Shown: in pieces, positions 16,841-24,480 of the stretch | Layout: each line of letters opens with the position of its first letter | Position numbering within the stretch: the stretch's first letter is position 1 | DNA from: Gammaproteobacteria bacterium | GTDB lineage: Bacteria; Pseudomonadota; Gammaproteobacteria; SURF-13 | Direction of reading: 5' to 3' | NCBI GenBank assembly: GCA_023381235.1 | Contig: JAMCTV010000111.1 | Span: forward strand, 1 to 25,673 | DNA length: 25,673 nucleotides | Position numbers and translations under genes: made by a program | The notes under the pieces: model-generated | What the model was told of the DNA's origin: nothing | Database searches by the model: none | What the model saw: the letters and a program-made list of their open reading frames with translations, nothing else

Positions 16841-17389
16841 ATGCAGATTCCGCTGCAAATTACCTTTCGTGACATGCCCCCTTCGCCGGCCGTGGAAGCG
16901 CGTATCCGGCAAAAGGTGCAAAAACTGGAGTCATTTTATGACCGCATCATGGGCTGCCGGGTAGTGGTGGACATGCCCCAGAAGCATCATCATCAAGGCA
17001 AGCTTTACAATGTGCGCATTGATATCACCATGCCGGGCGGCGAGATCGCGGTGAATCGCCAGCCGGATGAGGATGTGTACGTGGCGCTGCGCGATGCGTT
17101 TAATGCCGCCGGCCGCCAGCTGGAGGATTATGCGCGCGAGCAGCGCGGCGATGTGAAGACCCATGAGACACCCCATCACGCGCGCGTTGTCAAACTCTTT
17201 CCGGAGGAGGATTATGGTTTTATCGAAACGCTGGACGGCGAGCAGATTTATTTTCACCGCAACAGCGTGGTGCACCCGCCGTTCGATCATCTCAAGATCG
17301 GCACCGAGGTATTGTTTATCGAAGAACAGGGCGAGAAAGGGCCGCAAGCGAAACTGGTGACTGTCGGCAAACACCACCTTGCCGGGTGA
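16841..17389 (+). CDS. Ribosome hibernation factor (HPF/RaiA) fused to a cold-shock domain
   Basis: A 182-residue protein with two parts. Residues 1 to about 105 match the S30AE/HPF fold (IPLQITFRDM start, VEARIRQKVQKLESFYDRI helix, YVALRDAFNAAGRQLEDY helix), which binds the 30S subunit and silences ribosomes. Residues about 112-176 resemble an OB-fold cold-shock domain (ARVVKLFPEEDYGFIET, IYFHRNSVV, GTEVLFIEEQGEKGPQA). The cold-shock part keeps the GFI and FH RNA-binding cores. ATG at 16841 has AAGGAG nine bases upstream; the longer in-frame start at 16787 overlaps the promoter. An FNR-like class II promoter suggests induction in low oxygen. Confidence 0.9.
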   Translation: MQIPLQITFRDMPPSPAVEARIRQKVQKLESFYDRIMGCRVVVDMPQKHHHQGKLYNVRIDITMPGGEIAVNRQPDEDVYVALRDAFNAAGRQLEDYAREQRGDVKTHETPHHARVVKLFPEEDYGFIETLDGEQIYFHRNSVVHPPFDHLKIGTEVLFIEEQGEKGPQAKLVTVGKHHLAG

Positions 17390-17402
17390 CGCTTGCCGTC
17401 AG

Positions 17403-17426
17403 GCGCCGGCCGGATTTATCCGGCGC
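17403..17426. terminator. Hairpin between convergent genes
   Basis: Arms gcgccgg (17403-17409) and ccggcgc (17420-17426) form a perfect 7-bp GC-rich stem with a 10-base loop. It lies at the convergent ends of the hibernation-factor gene and capA and may stop transcription both ways. There is no T-tract. Confidence 0.4.
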
Positions 17427-18408
17427 AATGGATCCAAAGTTTGTGCTCCGCGCGCTGCACCTCCGTGCCGAGTTCCGCGCACAGGCGCATCATGCGCCGG
17501 GCGATGTATTCAAACTGCTCTCCCGCGGCGCGTTCGGTACGGCACTGGCCGATGAAGACCGGGTAAAGGGCGATGCCTTGCAGCGAAGAGCGCGTGAGCG
17601 CCAATTCGAAGAGTGATTGATGGTCGTTGCGAAAGCCGGGATCAACATAATAATCGTCCACCAGATCACCCGCGGCGTAAATGATCGGACGGCCGCGGTA
17701 AATCTCGATGCCATGAAATAGATGGGCGCTATGGCCGAAGATAATACCATAGCCCATGTCTATCGCAGCGCGGGCCAGTTTTATGAAATACCTCGAAGGG
17801 CGCTCCGCCCAGTTCGATCCCCAGTGCAGCGACAGAATGGGCCAGTGCACGCCGTTATCGCGCAGCATGGCGCAACCTTTACCTATCTCCGCCAGCGTCC
17901 GTTGCTCATCCATCAAATCCAGATAGGCGATGCCCGGCTGATTGTCTCCGGCGGCGAAGTCCTCCTGATGGTCACAATAGGCCGCCATGCCGAACTTGAC
18001 GCCTCCGCGCTCAACACAGGCCGGCGCTTGCGCCGCGTGTTTATTTGCTCCGGCCCCGGCGTGGGCAATGCCATGCGCGTCCAGATGGCGCAGTGTGTCA
18101 TGCAGACCCTCAGTGTTGAAATCCAGGGTGTGGTTATTGGCCAGGCTCACCAGGTCCACGCCTGCATTTTCAAGGGACTGGGCGGCTCCGGGCGGGGCGC
18201 CGAAATAAAAGGCCTTGGGCGCGCCGTGCCATGGTTGCGTGGATGAGGTGATGGCGCATTCCAGATTGACCACGGTCACGTCCGCCGCGCGCATGAGCGG
18301 GGCGATCCCGCCGAGAGGATAGTCCGCGCCGTGCGTCCCGATGTACTGCGCCACGATGCGTCCCAGCATGACGTCGCCGCCAAACATGACACGCAGGGGC
18401 TGATCCAT
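17416..18408 (-). CDS. CapA-family (poly-gamma-glutamate synthesis type) metallophosphatase-like protein
   Basis: A 330-residue protein of the CapA/PgsA family, related to calcineurin-like metallophosphoesterases. Family landmarks are GGDVMLGR at residues 10-17, VVNLECAIT, SLANNHTLDF, LSLHWGSNW and IIFGHSAHLFHG. The metal ligands of the fold (Asp, Asn, His) are present. Members take part in poly-gamma-glutamate capsule synthesis in Bacillus, but single copies without other capsule genes are common in proteobacteria and have no settled role. No signal peptide or membrane segment is visible. The start at 18408 lies 31 bp after the orn stop, so it is probably co-transcribed with orn. Confidence 0.88.
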   Translation of the reverse strand: MDQPLRVMFGGDVMLGRIVAQYIGTHGADYPLGGIAPLMRAADVTVVNLECAITSSTQPWHGAPKAFYFGAPPGAAQSLENAGVDLVSLANNHTLDFNTEGLHDTLRHLDAHGIAHAGAGANKHAAQAPACVERGGVKFGMAAYCDHQEDFAAGDNQPGIAYLDLMDEQRTLAEIGKGCAMLRDNGVHWPILSLHWGSNWAERPSRYFIKLARAAIDMGYGIIFGHSAHLFHGIEIYRGRPIIYAAGDLVDDYYVDPGFRNDHQSLFELALTRSSLQGIALYPVFIGQCRTERAAGEQFEYIARRMMRLCAELGTEVQRAEHKLWIHCAG

Positions 18409-18439
18409 TTACCGGCTCACATCAATGATGAAAATAAAT

Positions 18440-19000
18440 TTATTGCGGCGCTCCGGGCAGCTTGAAGAACAGGTCGCGGTAATATTTAAGTTCGCGTATC
18501 GAATCGCGCACGTCTTCCAGCGCGAGGTGCGCGGGAGTTTTCACGAAGCCGTCGGCGAGCGCAGGCGCCCATCGTTTTACCAGTTCCTTTACCGTGCTCA
18601 CGTCCAGATTACGGTAGTGGAAATATTTTTCCAAATCCGGCATGGCGCGGTATAAAAAGCGCCGGTCCTGACAGATGCTGTTGCCGCACATGGGCGATTT
18701 GTTGCGCGGAACGTGCCTTTGCAGGAATTCCAGGGTCCTTTGCTCGGCCTCGATTTCATTGACCCGGCTGGCGCGCACGCGCTCCACCAGCCCGGACTGG
18801 TTATGCTGCTGCGTATTCCAGTCATCCATGCCGGCGAGTATCTCCTCGCTTTGATGAATGGCGAACACCGGCCCTTCCTCGATGATGTTCAAGTCATTGT
18901 CGGTCACGGCGGTGGCGATTTCGATGATCCGGTCGGTGTCGGTGTTCAGCCCGGTCATTTCCAGGTCTATCCAGATCAAATTATTGGGATTTTGCGCCAT
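18440..19000 (-). CDS. orn: Oligoribonuclease
   Basis: Orn is the essential 3'-5' exonuclease that finishes RNA decay by cutting di- to penta-nucleotides (including pGpG). The 186-residue DEDDh enzyme has Asp12/Glu14 in WIDLEMTGL, the middle Asp in NSICQDRRFL and the C-terminal His/Asp in HLALEDVRDS. ATG at 19000 has AAGGAG just upstream; the in-frame extension to 19027 overlaps a leader hairpin. It is first in a two-gene operon with the CapA-like gene and is divergent from the M48 protease gene. Confidence 0.97.
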   Translation of the reverse strand: MAQNPNNLIWIDLEMTGLNTDTDRIIEIATAVTDNDLNIIEEGPVFAIHQSEEILAGMDDWNTQQHNQSGLVERVRASRVNEIEAEQRTLEFLQRHVPRNKSPMCGNSICQDRRFLYRAMPDLEKYFHYRNLDVSTVKELVKRWAPALADGFVKTPAHLALEDVRDSIRELKYYRDLFFKLPGAPQ

Positions 19001-19023
19001 GGGGCTCCTTAGCAATGGGGTTC

Positions 19024-19056
19024 CCAAAGGAGAGAGGCGCTAGCTCTCCCCTTTGG
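19024..19056. other. Stable inverted repeat in the orn leader
   Basis: Arms ccaaaggagagag (19024-19036) and ctctcccctttgg (19044-19056) pair at 12 of 13 positions around a 7-base loop. Read on the minus strand it falls within the likely 5' leader of orn, between a TATAAT box and the ribosome site. There is no T-tract, so a regulatory or stability role is more likely than termination. Confidence 0.6.
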
Positions 19057-19089
19057 CCGCCCGCGCGGGTTCATGCCGCGCGGTGCGAA

Positions 19090-19095
19090 ATTATA
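19090..19095 (-). promoter_or_regulatory. -10 element (TATAAT) for orn
   Basis: A perfect TATAAT on the minus strand, with only a weak -35 upstream. It would give a leader of about 80 bases that includes the inverted repeat at 19024-19056. Confidence 0.45.
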
Positions 19096-19158
19096 TCTGG
19101 CTACTTGCGAGGCATTGTACCAGAGGCTATGCTGGAGGAGTCGGACTCTGGTGTGCCT

Positions 19159-20406
19159 ATGAACAACTTTTCCTGGATTTTCATCACGGCGTTGATGGCC
19201 GGACTGGTGTTGCAGCTCTGGCTCATGCGCCGTCAGCAGGCCCACGTGCAGGCGCACCGCGCCGAAGTGCCGGTAGCCTTCCGCACGCAGGTTCCCCTGG
19301 AAACCCACCACAAGGCTGCAGACTACACTGCGGCCAAGCTGCGCCTGGGGGAGATCGAACTGACCACGGGGGTGTTGTGGCTCAGCCTGTGGACGCTGGG
19401 CGGCGGGCTCAATTGGCTGGACCAGATGTGGCGCTCGCTCGCCTGGGAACCCCTGACAACCGGCGTGGCCTTTATCATCAGCACCGTGGCCGTCATGGCG
19501 CTGCTGGACTTGCCGTTCTCCCTGTATCGTACCTTTGTCATCGAACAGCGCTTCGGCTTCAACCGCACCACGCCGCGCCTGTTTGTCACCGATCTGCTCA
19601 AACAAACACTGCTGCTGCTCGCCCTGGGTATTCCGCTCAGCGCGCTGGTGCTGTGGTTGATGCAAACGTCGGGCGAGTTATGGTGGCTTTATGTCTGGCT
19701 GGTGTGGTCGGCTTTTGGCCTGCTCATGATGTGGGCCTATCCCGCCTTCATCGCGCCGCTATTCAACAAATTCAGCCCCTTGTCAGATGAGGCGTTGCGC
19801 CTGCGCATCCAGACGCTTTTGCAAAAATGCGGCTTTACCAGCAATGGTATCTTCGTCATGGACGGCTCGCGCCGCAGCGGGCACGGCAACGCCTATTTCA
19901 CCGGCTTGGGCGCCAACAAACGCATCGTGTTTTTCGACACCCTGATGACCCACCTGCAACCCGCAGAGATCGAGGCGGTGCTGGCGCATGAGCTGGGTCA
20001 CTTCAAGCGCAGGCACGTGCAAAAGCGTATGGCACAGGGCCTGGCCTTCAGTCTGCTGGGCCTGGCGCTGCTCGGCTGGCTGATAAATCAACACTGGTTT
20101 TACACCGGCTTGGGCGTGCAACAGCCGTCCCTTTACATCGCGCTGGTATTGTTCCTGCTGGTGGTGCCCGTGTTCAGCCTGTTCCTGCAACCGGTGTTCG
20201 CCTGGCTGTCACGCAAGGATGAGTTCGAAGCGGACGACTTCGCCGCCGAGCAGAGCGACGCGCGCGCCCTGGCCGAGGCGCTGGTCAAGTTGTATAAGGA
20301 AAACGCGAACACGCTTACTCCTGATCCGGTGTATTCCGCGTTCCATGATTCGCACCCGCCCGCGCCGGTCAGGGTGAGCCATCTATTGTCCAAGGTTACG
20401 GTATGA
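19159..20406 (+). CDS. M48-family membrane zinc metalloprotease (Ste24/CAAX type)
   Basis: A 415-residue integral membrane protease. The zinc site HELGH is at residues 277-281, with the third ligand Glu357 in DEFEADDFA. Several hydrophobic segments are present: residues about 4-24, two near 75-115, two near 145-200, and two after the HELGH (about 290-310 and 320-345), as in Ste24-type proteases. The order and the RSGHGNAYFTGLG motif are typical of the proteobacterial M48 group that has no prenylated substrate known. ATG at 19159 fits the family start; ATG at 19129 is in frame with AGAGG close by and cannot be excluded. The next gene starts 16 bp after the stop. Confidence 0.93.
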   Translation: MNNFSWIFITALMAGLVLQLWLMRRQQAHVQAHRAEVPVAFRTQVPLETHHKAADYTAAKLRLGEIELTTGVLWLSLWTLGGGLNWLDQMWRSLAWEPLTTGVAFIISTVAVMALLDLPFSLYRTFVIEQRFGFNRTTPRLFVTDLLKQTLLLLALGIPLSALVLWLMQTSGELWWLYVWLVWSAFGLLMMWAYPAFIAPLFNKFSPLSDEALRLRIQTLLQKCGFTSNGIFVMDGSRRSGHGNAYFTGLGANKRIVFFDTLMTHLQPAEIEAVLAHELGHFKRRHVQKRMAQGLAFSLLGLALLGWLINQHWFYTGLGVQQPSLYIALVLFLLVVPVFSLFLQPVFAWLSRKDEFEADDFAAEQSDARALAEALVKLYKENANTLTPDPVYSAFHDSHPPAPVRVSHLLSKVTV

Positions 20407-20422
20407 ATTACGGAGATTGGTT

Positions 20423-20731
20423 ATGAAGCAGTCAGTGAGCTTAATCATGATAGGCGCCGCGTTGATGCTGTGCGGCAGCCTGGCCCGGGCCGCCGATGCT
20501 TCGACGTTGCTCAGCACAGGCGCAAAACGCGGCGAGGCGCTCTATCAAGCCAACTGCACGCGCTGCCACGATACCTCGGTGCACACGCGGCCCAACAGCA
20601 TCATCCATTCGCTGGACGCCTTGAAAAAGCGCGTGCGCTTCTGCGAAACGAACGCTCGCCTGAAATGGTCGGATGAGCAGGTCGAGGACGTGACCGTCTG
20701 GCTCAACGAGACGTTTTACAAATTCAAGTAA
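20423..20731 (+). CDS. Small periplasmic c-type cytochrome
   Basis: A 102-residue monohaem cytochrome. Residues 1 to about 23 form a signal peptide (hydrophobic core MIGAALMLCGSLARA). The haem motif CTRCH has Cys45, Cys48 and the axial His49. No methionine follows the haem motif, so the usual distal Met ligand is absent; a histidine (for example in SVHTRP or IIHSL) could serve, or the site may be open. The remainder (VRFCETNARLKWSDEQVEDVTVWLN) matches a common gammaproteobacterial small cytochrome family. ATG at 20423 has GGAG seven bases upstream. It probably shares a transcript with the M48 gene. Electron partner unknown. Confidence 0.9.
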   Translation: MKQSVSLIMIGAALMLCGSLARAADASTLLSTGAKRGEALYQANCTRCHDTSVHTRPNSIIHSLDALKKRVRFCETNARLKWSDEQVEDVTVWLNETFYKFK

Positions 20732-20778
20732 TTTCTCCATCCCCCTTGCAGGGAGAGGGAGGGGAGAGGGTAGAAACC

Positions 20779-21117
20779 ATGACGAGCGATTTACTGAATA
20801 AACACTGCAAAGTCTGCGAAGGCGGAACCCAACCGCTCAACACTACGCAGGCGCGCGACCTGCTTAATCAAATCACCGGCTGGTCGCTGAATGAAACCGC
20901 CACTGAAATCAGCCGCACCTTCCAGTTCAAAAACTATTACCAAACCATGGCCTTTGTAAATGCGTTGGCATGGATCGCACACCAGGAGGACCACCATCCC
21001 GAACTGGAAGTGAATTATAACAAATGCCGCGTGCGCTACACTACGCACGCCATCAAGGGCCTGTCGGAAAACGACTTTATCTGCGCGGCCAAAATCGGCG
21101 CGCTGCTGAGCGCGTAA
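20779..21117 (+). CDS. phhB: Pterin-4a-carbinolamine dehydratase
   Basis: Dehydrates 4a-hydroxytetrahydrobiopterin in the recycling of the aromatic hydroxylase cofactor; bacterial copies may also act in other pterin chemistry. The 112-residue protein has the dehydratase signature with the paired histidines (HQEDHHPELEVNYNKC) and THAIKGLSENDF. An extra cysteine-bearing N-terminus (CKVCEGG) is common in proteobacterial members. ATG at 20779 follows a purine-rich GAGAGGG. The 47-bp gap after the cytochrome gene carries a cccttgcaggg-type small dyad. No phenylalanine hydroxylase gene is in the window, so the symbol is given by family only. Confidence 0.93.
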   Translation: MTSDLLNKHCKVCEGGTQPLNTTQARDLLNQITGWSLNETATEISRTFQFKNYYQTMAFVNALAWIAHQEDHHPELEVNYNKCRVRYTTHAIKGLSENDFICAAKIGALLSA

Positions 21118-21121
21118 CGGG

Positions 21122-21841
21122 CTATCTTTCGCGCCACAAGCGGGTGAGTTCGTCCTCGCCGAGCGGCTTCGGATTCTTGATTCTCAGACTGTCGGCCCAT
21201 TCCCGGGCAAAGTCGCGCTGCAAATAGCTGTTCAGGAGTCCGGTGAAGCCGATGGCGGTGAGCGCCCCCAGACTCGCCAGCGCCATGTCTTTGTGCGCGT
21301 CCCATACGTCGCCCTGGGTGCCGAGATAGGCGATTCCCAGATCGCCGCCGAAAAACTCCGCCGCGCCCCATTCGAACAGTTCGAAGATCATGGAAGTGGA
21401 CATGGTGAGGTCGAGCGGCAGGAAATAACCCCAGAAGCCGCGCACGTTGGCGATGCGCAGAAACACCTCGCGGATGGGATAGGCAAGCAGCAGGCCGTAA
21501 GAAAAATGCACCAGGCGGTCGAAATGATTGCGTTCCCACCCCATTGTATCACTCAACGTGCCGCCGGTGAGATCGCCTAGCCAGGTATCATAAGGTACTT
21601 GAGCATAGGTATAGTGAGCGCCGACGGCATGCAGCGACAGGAACAGAAAGATCAGCGTATAGGACACGCGGGAGAGCAGGAAACGCCGATAACTAAGCGC
21701 CAAAATCAAAACAGCTACTACTACCAGCGCATTCTCCAGCGCCCAATCCTTGCGGTCAAAGGGTGAGATGGCGAGCAGCGACCATTCGATGAAGAAAAGA
21801 GCGGCGAGAATGAGAAGGTAATTGCGATGTGAGATCGTCAT
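21122..21841 (-). CDS. DUF2238 (YjdF-family) integral membrane protein
   Basis: A 239-residue membrane protein with about six hydrophobic segments (from residue 8, at about 40-60, 65-85, 115-135, 145-165 and 190-210). Conserved family pieces are ERNHFDRLVHFSYGLLLAYPIRE, FELFEWGAAEFFGGDLG and YLGTQGDVWDAHKDMALASLGA, which hold many charged and aromatic residues. The function of the family is unknown. ATG at 21841 is used; a TTG at 21874 is open but lacks support. It converges with the pterin dehydratase gene 4 bp away and is divergent from the toxin-antitoxin pair. Confidence 0.88.
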   Translation of the reverse strand: MTISHRNYLLILAALFFIEWSLLAISPFDRKDWALENALVVVAVLILALSYRRFLLSRVSYTLIFLFLSLHAVGAHYTYAQVPYDTWLGDLTGGTLSDTMGWERNHFDRLVHFSYGLLLAYPIREVFLRIANVRGFWGYFLPLDLTMSTSMIFELFEWGAAEFFGGDLGIAYLGTQGDVWDAHKDMALASLGALTAIGFTGLLNSYLQRDFAREWADSLRIKNPKPLGEDELTRLWRER

Positions 21842-21865
21842 TGGGCGCCCCAGATTCAAGGAGGG

Positions 21866-21894
21866 TTGAACCAACTATGGCATGGGATTATACT
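21866..21894 (+). promoter_or_regulatory. Sigma-70 promoter overlapping the antitoxin 5' end
   Basis: TTGAAC at 21866-21871 and TATACT at 21889-21894 have a 17-bp spacer. The predicted start near 21901 coincides with an in-frame ATG (21901), which would make the transcript leaderless. Confidence 0.55.
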
Positions 21895-22128
21895 GAAACT
21901 ATGATTGACAAGAAGCATATTATGATTGACCCCGATGTTATGGGGGGCAAGCCCGTCATTAAGGGAACCCGCGTCCCGGTGCAAGTCGTTGTAGGGGCTT
22001 TGGCTGGCGGGATGTCAGTCACCGAAGTCTGCAAGGAGTACCGCTTGCGTCTGGAAGATGTGCAAGCCGCCTTGGCCTATGCCGCAGAGGTGCTGGCCGA
22101 AGAAAAAGTGCATGCGCTTCCTCATTGA
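21877..22128 (+). CDS. DUF433-family antitoxin
   Basis: DUF433 proteins are small helix-turn-helix-like antitoxins that pair with DUF5615 PIN-like toxins and probably repress their own operon. The product is 83 residues from ATG 21877 or 75 from ATG 21901. The core IDPDVMGGKPVIKGTRVPV and GGMSVTEVCKEYRL is typical. ATG 21877 has a strong AAGGAGG at 21859-21865; however, a sigma-70 promoter lies over this start and would place the mRNA 5' end at 21901. The 3' end overlaps the toxin start by 17 bp, indicating co-translation. Confidence 0.87.
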   Translation: MAWDYTETMIDKKHIMIDPDVMGGKPVIKGTRVPVQVVVGALAGGMSVTEVCKEYRLRLEDVQAALAYAAEVLAEEKVHALPH

Positions 22129-22465
22129 TGAAAATCTGCCGTTTAGTCTGGTTCAATCTCTAAGAGCGTCTCATGATGTCTTCGACGTCGCCACGAGCAC
22201 GCTGCGTGGCGCGACCGATAAAAAGATATGGCTGCATGCGGGTGCGGAGCAGCGTATTTTAGTAACCAGGGATTTGGATTTCCCGTTGTCTGGCAGTGAG
22301 ATCAAGCCAGCCGGTCTTGTTCTCATTCGAGTGCCCGAAAGTTATACCGCCTTACAGATCACGCAGCTTTTTTCAAAGGTTATGGAAGATATAGCAGTGC
22401 TTCCATTTGAAAACCACATTACCGTGATAACGCCCACAAAAGTACGTGTGCGCCGCCTGTCTTGA
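22112..22465 (+). CDS. DUF5615-family PIN-like toxin
   Basis: A 117-residue protein starting MRFLIDENLP, the hallmark of the DUF5615/Mut7-C PIN-like family; the acidic residues Asp6 and Glu7 and a later LVTRDLDFP motif form the presumed metal nuclease centre. It is presumed to cut RNA and to be held inactive by the DUF433 partner upstream. ATG at 22112 lies inside the antitoxin gene (17-bp overlap). It ends 15 bp before the convergent icd stop. The pair sits as an accessory unit between unrelated housekeeping genes. Confidence 0.88.
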   Translation: MRFLIDENLPFSLVQSLRASHDVFDVATSTLRGATDKKIWLHAGAEQRILVTRDLDFPLSGSEIKPAGLVLIRVPESYTALQITQLFSKVMEDIAVLPFENHITVITPTKVRVRRLS

Positions 22466-22480
22466 ACTGTACGGCGAGGA

Positions 22481-23737
22481 TCACATATTTTCGATCACCG
22501 CTTCGCCAAACCCGGTCGTGCTTACTGTCTTCGCGCTTGGCATGAGGCGCGCGAGATCGCCGGTTACGGTCTTGGCGGATATCGCGCCGCAAATGCCTTT
22601 GATGATTAAATCGGCGGCTTCGAACCAGCCCAGGTGGCGCAGCATCATTTCCGCGGACAGAATAATCGAGGCGGGGTTGAGCTCGTTTTTGCCGGCGTAT
22701 TTCGGCGCGGTGCCGTGCGTGGCCTCGAATATGGCCACGGTGTCGGACAGGTTTGCGCCCGGCGCCATGCCGATGCCGCCCACCTGTGCGGCGAGCGCGT
22801 CGGAGATGTAATCGCCGTTGAGATTCAGCGTGGCGATGACGCTGAATTCCTCCGGCTTCAATAAAATCTCCTGCAGGAAGGCGTCGGCAATCACATCCTT
22901 GATGATGATTTCCTTGCCGGTTTCTGGATTGTTCATGCGGCGCCACGGGCCTTTGGCGATTTCCACCGCGCCAAATTCGCGCCCGGCCAATTCATAGCCC
23001 CAGTTCCTGAATCCGCCCTCGGTGAATTTCATGATGTTGCCCTTGTGCACCAAAGTGATGGAGTCGCGGTTATTGTCTATGGCGTAGCGTATCGCCTTGC
23101 GCACCAGGCGTTCGGTGCCCTCGCGCGACACGGGCTTGATGCCGATGCTGGAGCTTTCCGGGAAACGTATCTTTTTTACGCCCATCTCGCGTTGCAGGAA
23201 ATCAATCACCTTTTTTACTTCCGGCGTACCCGCCGCCCACTCGATACCGGCGTAAATATCCTCGGAGTTTTCGCGGAAGATGACCATGTCGGTCTTTTCC
23301 GGATTTTTGAGCGGGCTGGGCGTGCCGGTGAAATAGCGCACCGGGCGCAGGCACACGTATAAATCCAGTTCCTGACGCAGCGTCACATTGAGCGAGCGCA
23401 TGCCGCCGCCGACCGGCGTGGTGAGCGGACCCTTGATCGAAACTACGTAACTACGCACCGCCTCCAGGGTCTCATCCGGCAGCCAGGTGTCATTGCCATA
23501 TGTGGTGAGCGCCTTTTCACCGGCGTAAACTTCCATCCAGGCAATCGTCTTTTTGCCGCCATAGGCCTTGGCGAGCGCCGCATCTACCACGCGCCGCATC
23601 ACCGGCGTAATATCTACGCCTATGCCGTCGCCTTCGATGAAGGGGATGATGGGCCGGTCGGGGACATTGAGCGAGTTGTCCTGCTTGATGCAGATGGGCT
23701 GGCCGTCCTTGGGCACGACGATCTTGTTATATGGCAT
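22481..23737 (-). CDS. icd: NADP-dependent isocitrate dehydrogenase
   Basis: Oxidatively decarboxylates isocitrate to 2-oxoglutarate in the citric acid cycle. The 418-residue protein closely follows the Escherichia coli-type enzyme (416 residues): IIPFIEGDGIGVD, the substrate loop GGGMRSLNVTLRQELD with the regulatory-type Ser115, LVHKGNIMKFTEGGF, NLNGDYISDALAAQVGG and ATHGTAPKYAG, whose Lys-Tyr after HGTAP is the NADP-specific type. ATG at 23737 has GGAG six bases upstream. It is divergent from the transaldolase gene across 95 bp with no clear promoter on either strand, apart from an AT-rich ttaatgttaaaatt facing icd. Confidence 0.98.
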   Translation of the reverse strand: MPYNKIVVPKDGQPICIKQDNSLNVPDRPIIPFIEGDGIGVDITPVMRRVVDAALAKAYGGKKTIAWMEVYAGEKALTTYGNDTWLPDETLEAVRSYVVSIKGPLTTPVGGGMRSLNVTLRQELDLYVCLRPVRYFTGTPSPLKNPEKTDMVIFRENSEDIYAGIEWAAGTPEVKKVIDFLQREMGVKKIRFPESSSIGIKPVSREGTERLVRKAIRYAIDNNRDSITLVHKGNIMKFTEGGFRNWGYELAGREFGAVEIAKGPWRRMNNPETGKEIIIKDVIADAFLQEILLKPEEFSVIATLNLNGDYISDALAAQVGGIGMAPGANLSDTVAIFEATHGTAPKYAGKNELNPASIILSAEMMLRHLGWFEAADLIIKGICGAISAKTVTGDLARLMPSAKTVSTTGFGEAVIENM

Positions 23738-23832
23738 GTGCTCTCCGTGGCGGTAACGAACACGAAATTTTAACATTAATTGGCATCCGGTACGAAGCTT
23801 GACCGTGTAATGTCTCGATGCGGGAGGCGGTG

Positions 23833-24480
23833 ATGAAATTTTTTATAGACACGGGACATCTTGAAGATATACGCAAGGCCGTGGAACTGGGCATGGCCGA
23901 TGGCGTCACCACCAATCCTTCGTTGCTGGCCAAGGAAACGGGCATCAGCTTCCACAAACAGATTGCGATGATCTGCGAAATGGTGAAGGGTCCGGTCAGT
24001 GCGGAAGTAATTGCGATGGATTGCGAGGGGATGCTGAAGCAGGGGCGGGAGCTTGCTAAGATTGCGCCCAACGTGACCGTCAAGCTGCCGCTCACGCCCG
24101 ACGGGCTCCGCGCCTGCGGCGTGTTGAGCAGGGAGGGCGTGATGGTCAACGCCACGCTGTGCTTCTCCGCCGCGCAAGCCATCCTCGCCGCCAAGGCGGG
24201 CGCGACGTTTGTGTCACCCTTTGTAGGCAGGATGGATGACGTCGGCGAGCACGGCATGGGGCTCATCAAGGAAATCGTGGACATTTACCGCAATTACGAA
24301 TGGAGGACGCAGGTGCTGGTTGCTTCCGTTCGGCACGTGACGCACGTGATTGAAGCCGCGCGCATCGGCGCCCACGTCGCCACCCTGCCATTCAAGGTGC
24401 TGGAGCAGATGTACCAGCACCCCCTCACCGCCCTCGGCCTGGAGCAGTTTCTGGCCGACTGGAAGAAGAGCGGGTTATAA
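23833..24480 (+). CDS. Small-type transaldolase (TalC/FSA family)
   Basis: A 215-residue TIM-barrel Schiff-base aldolase of the short transaldolase family. The lysine is Lys84 in VTVKLPLT. Two positions separate transaldolases from fructose-6-phosphate aldolases: this protein has Glu58 (VSAEV) and Phe130 (SPFVGR), the transaldolase pair, where the aldolases have Gln and Tyr. It therefore probably moves a dihydroxyacetone unit from sedoheptulose 7-phosphate to glyceraldehyde 3-phosphate in the pentose phosphate pathway. ATG at 23833 has GGAGG 6 bp upstream; it is the family start (MKFFIDTG). It is the last gene of clear gammaproteobacterial style in the window. Confidence 0.93.
   Translation: MKFFIDTGHLEDIRKAVELGMADGVTTNPSLLAKETGISFHKQIAMICEMVKGPVSAEVIAMDCEGMLKQGRELAKIAPNVTVKLPLTPDGLRACGVLSREGVMVNATLCFSAAQAILAAKAGATFVSPFVGRMDDVGEHGMGLIKEIVDIYRNYEWRTQVLVASVRHVTHVIEAARIGAHVATLPFKVLEQMYQHPLTALGLEQFLADWKKSGL

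Noticed and set aside
20732..20778. Possible regulatory element in the purine-rich gap before the pterin dehydratase
   Set aside because: The cccttgcaggg dyad and GAGAGGG runs resemble common intergenic simple sequence and I see no specific site beyond a ribosome binding region.
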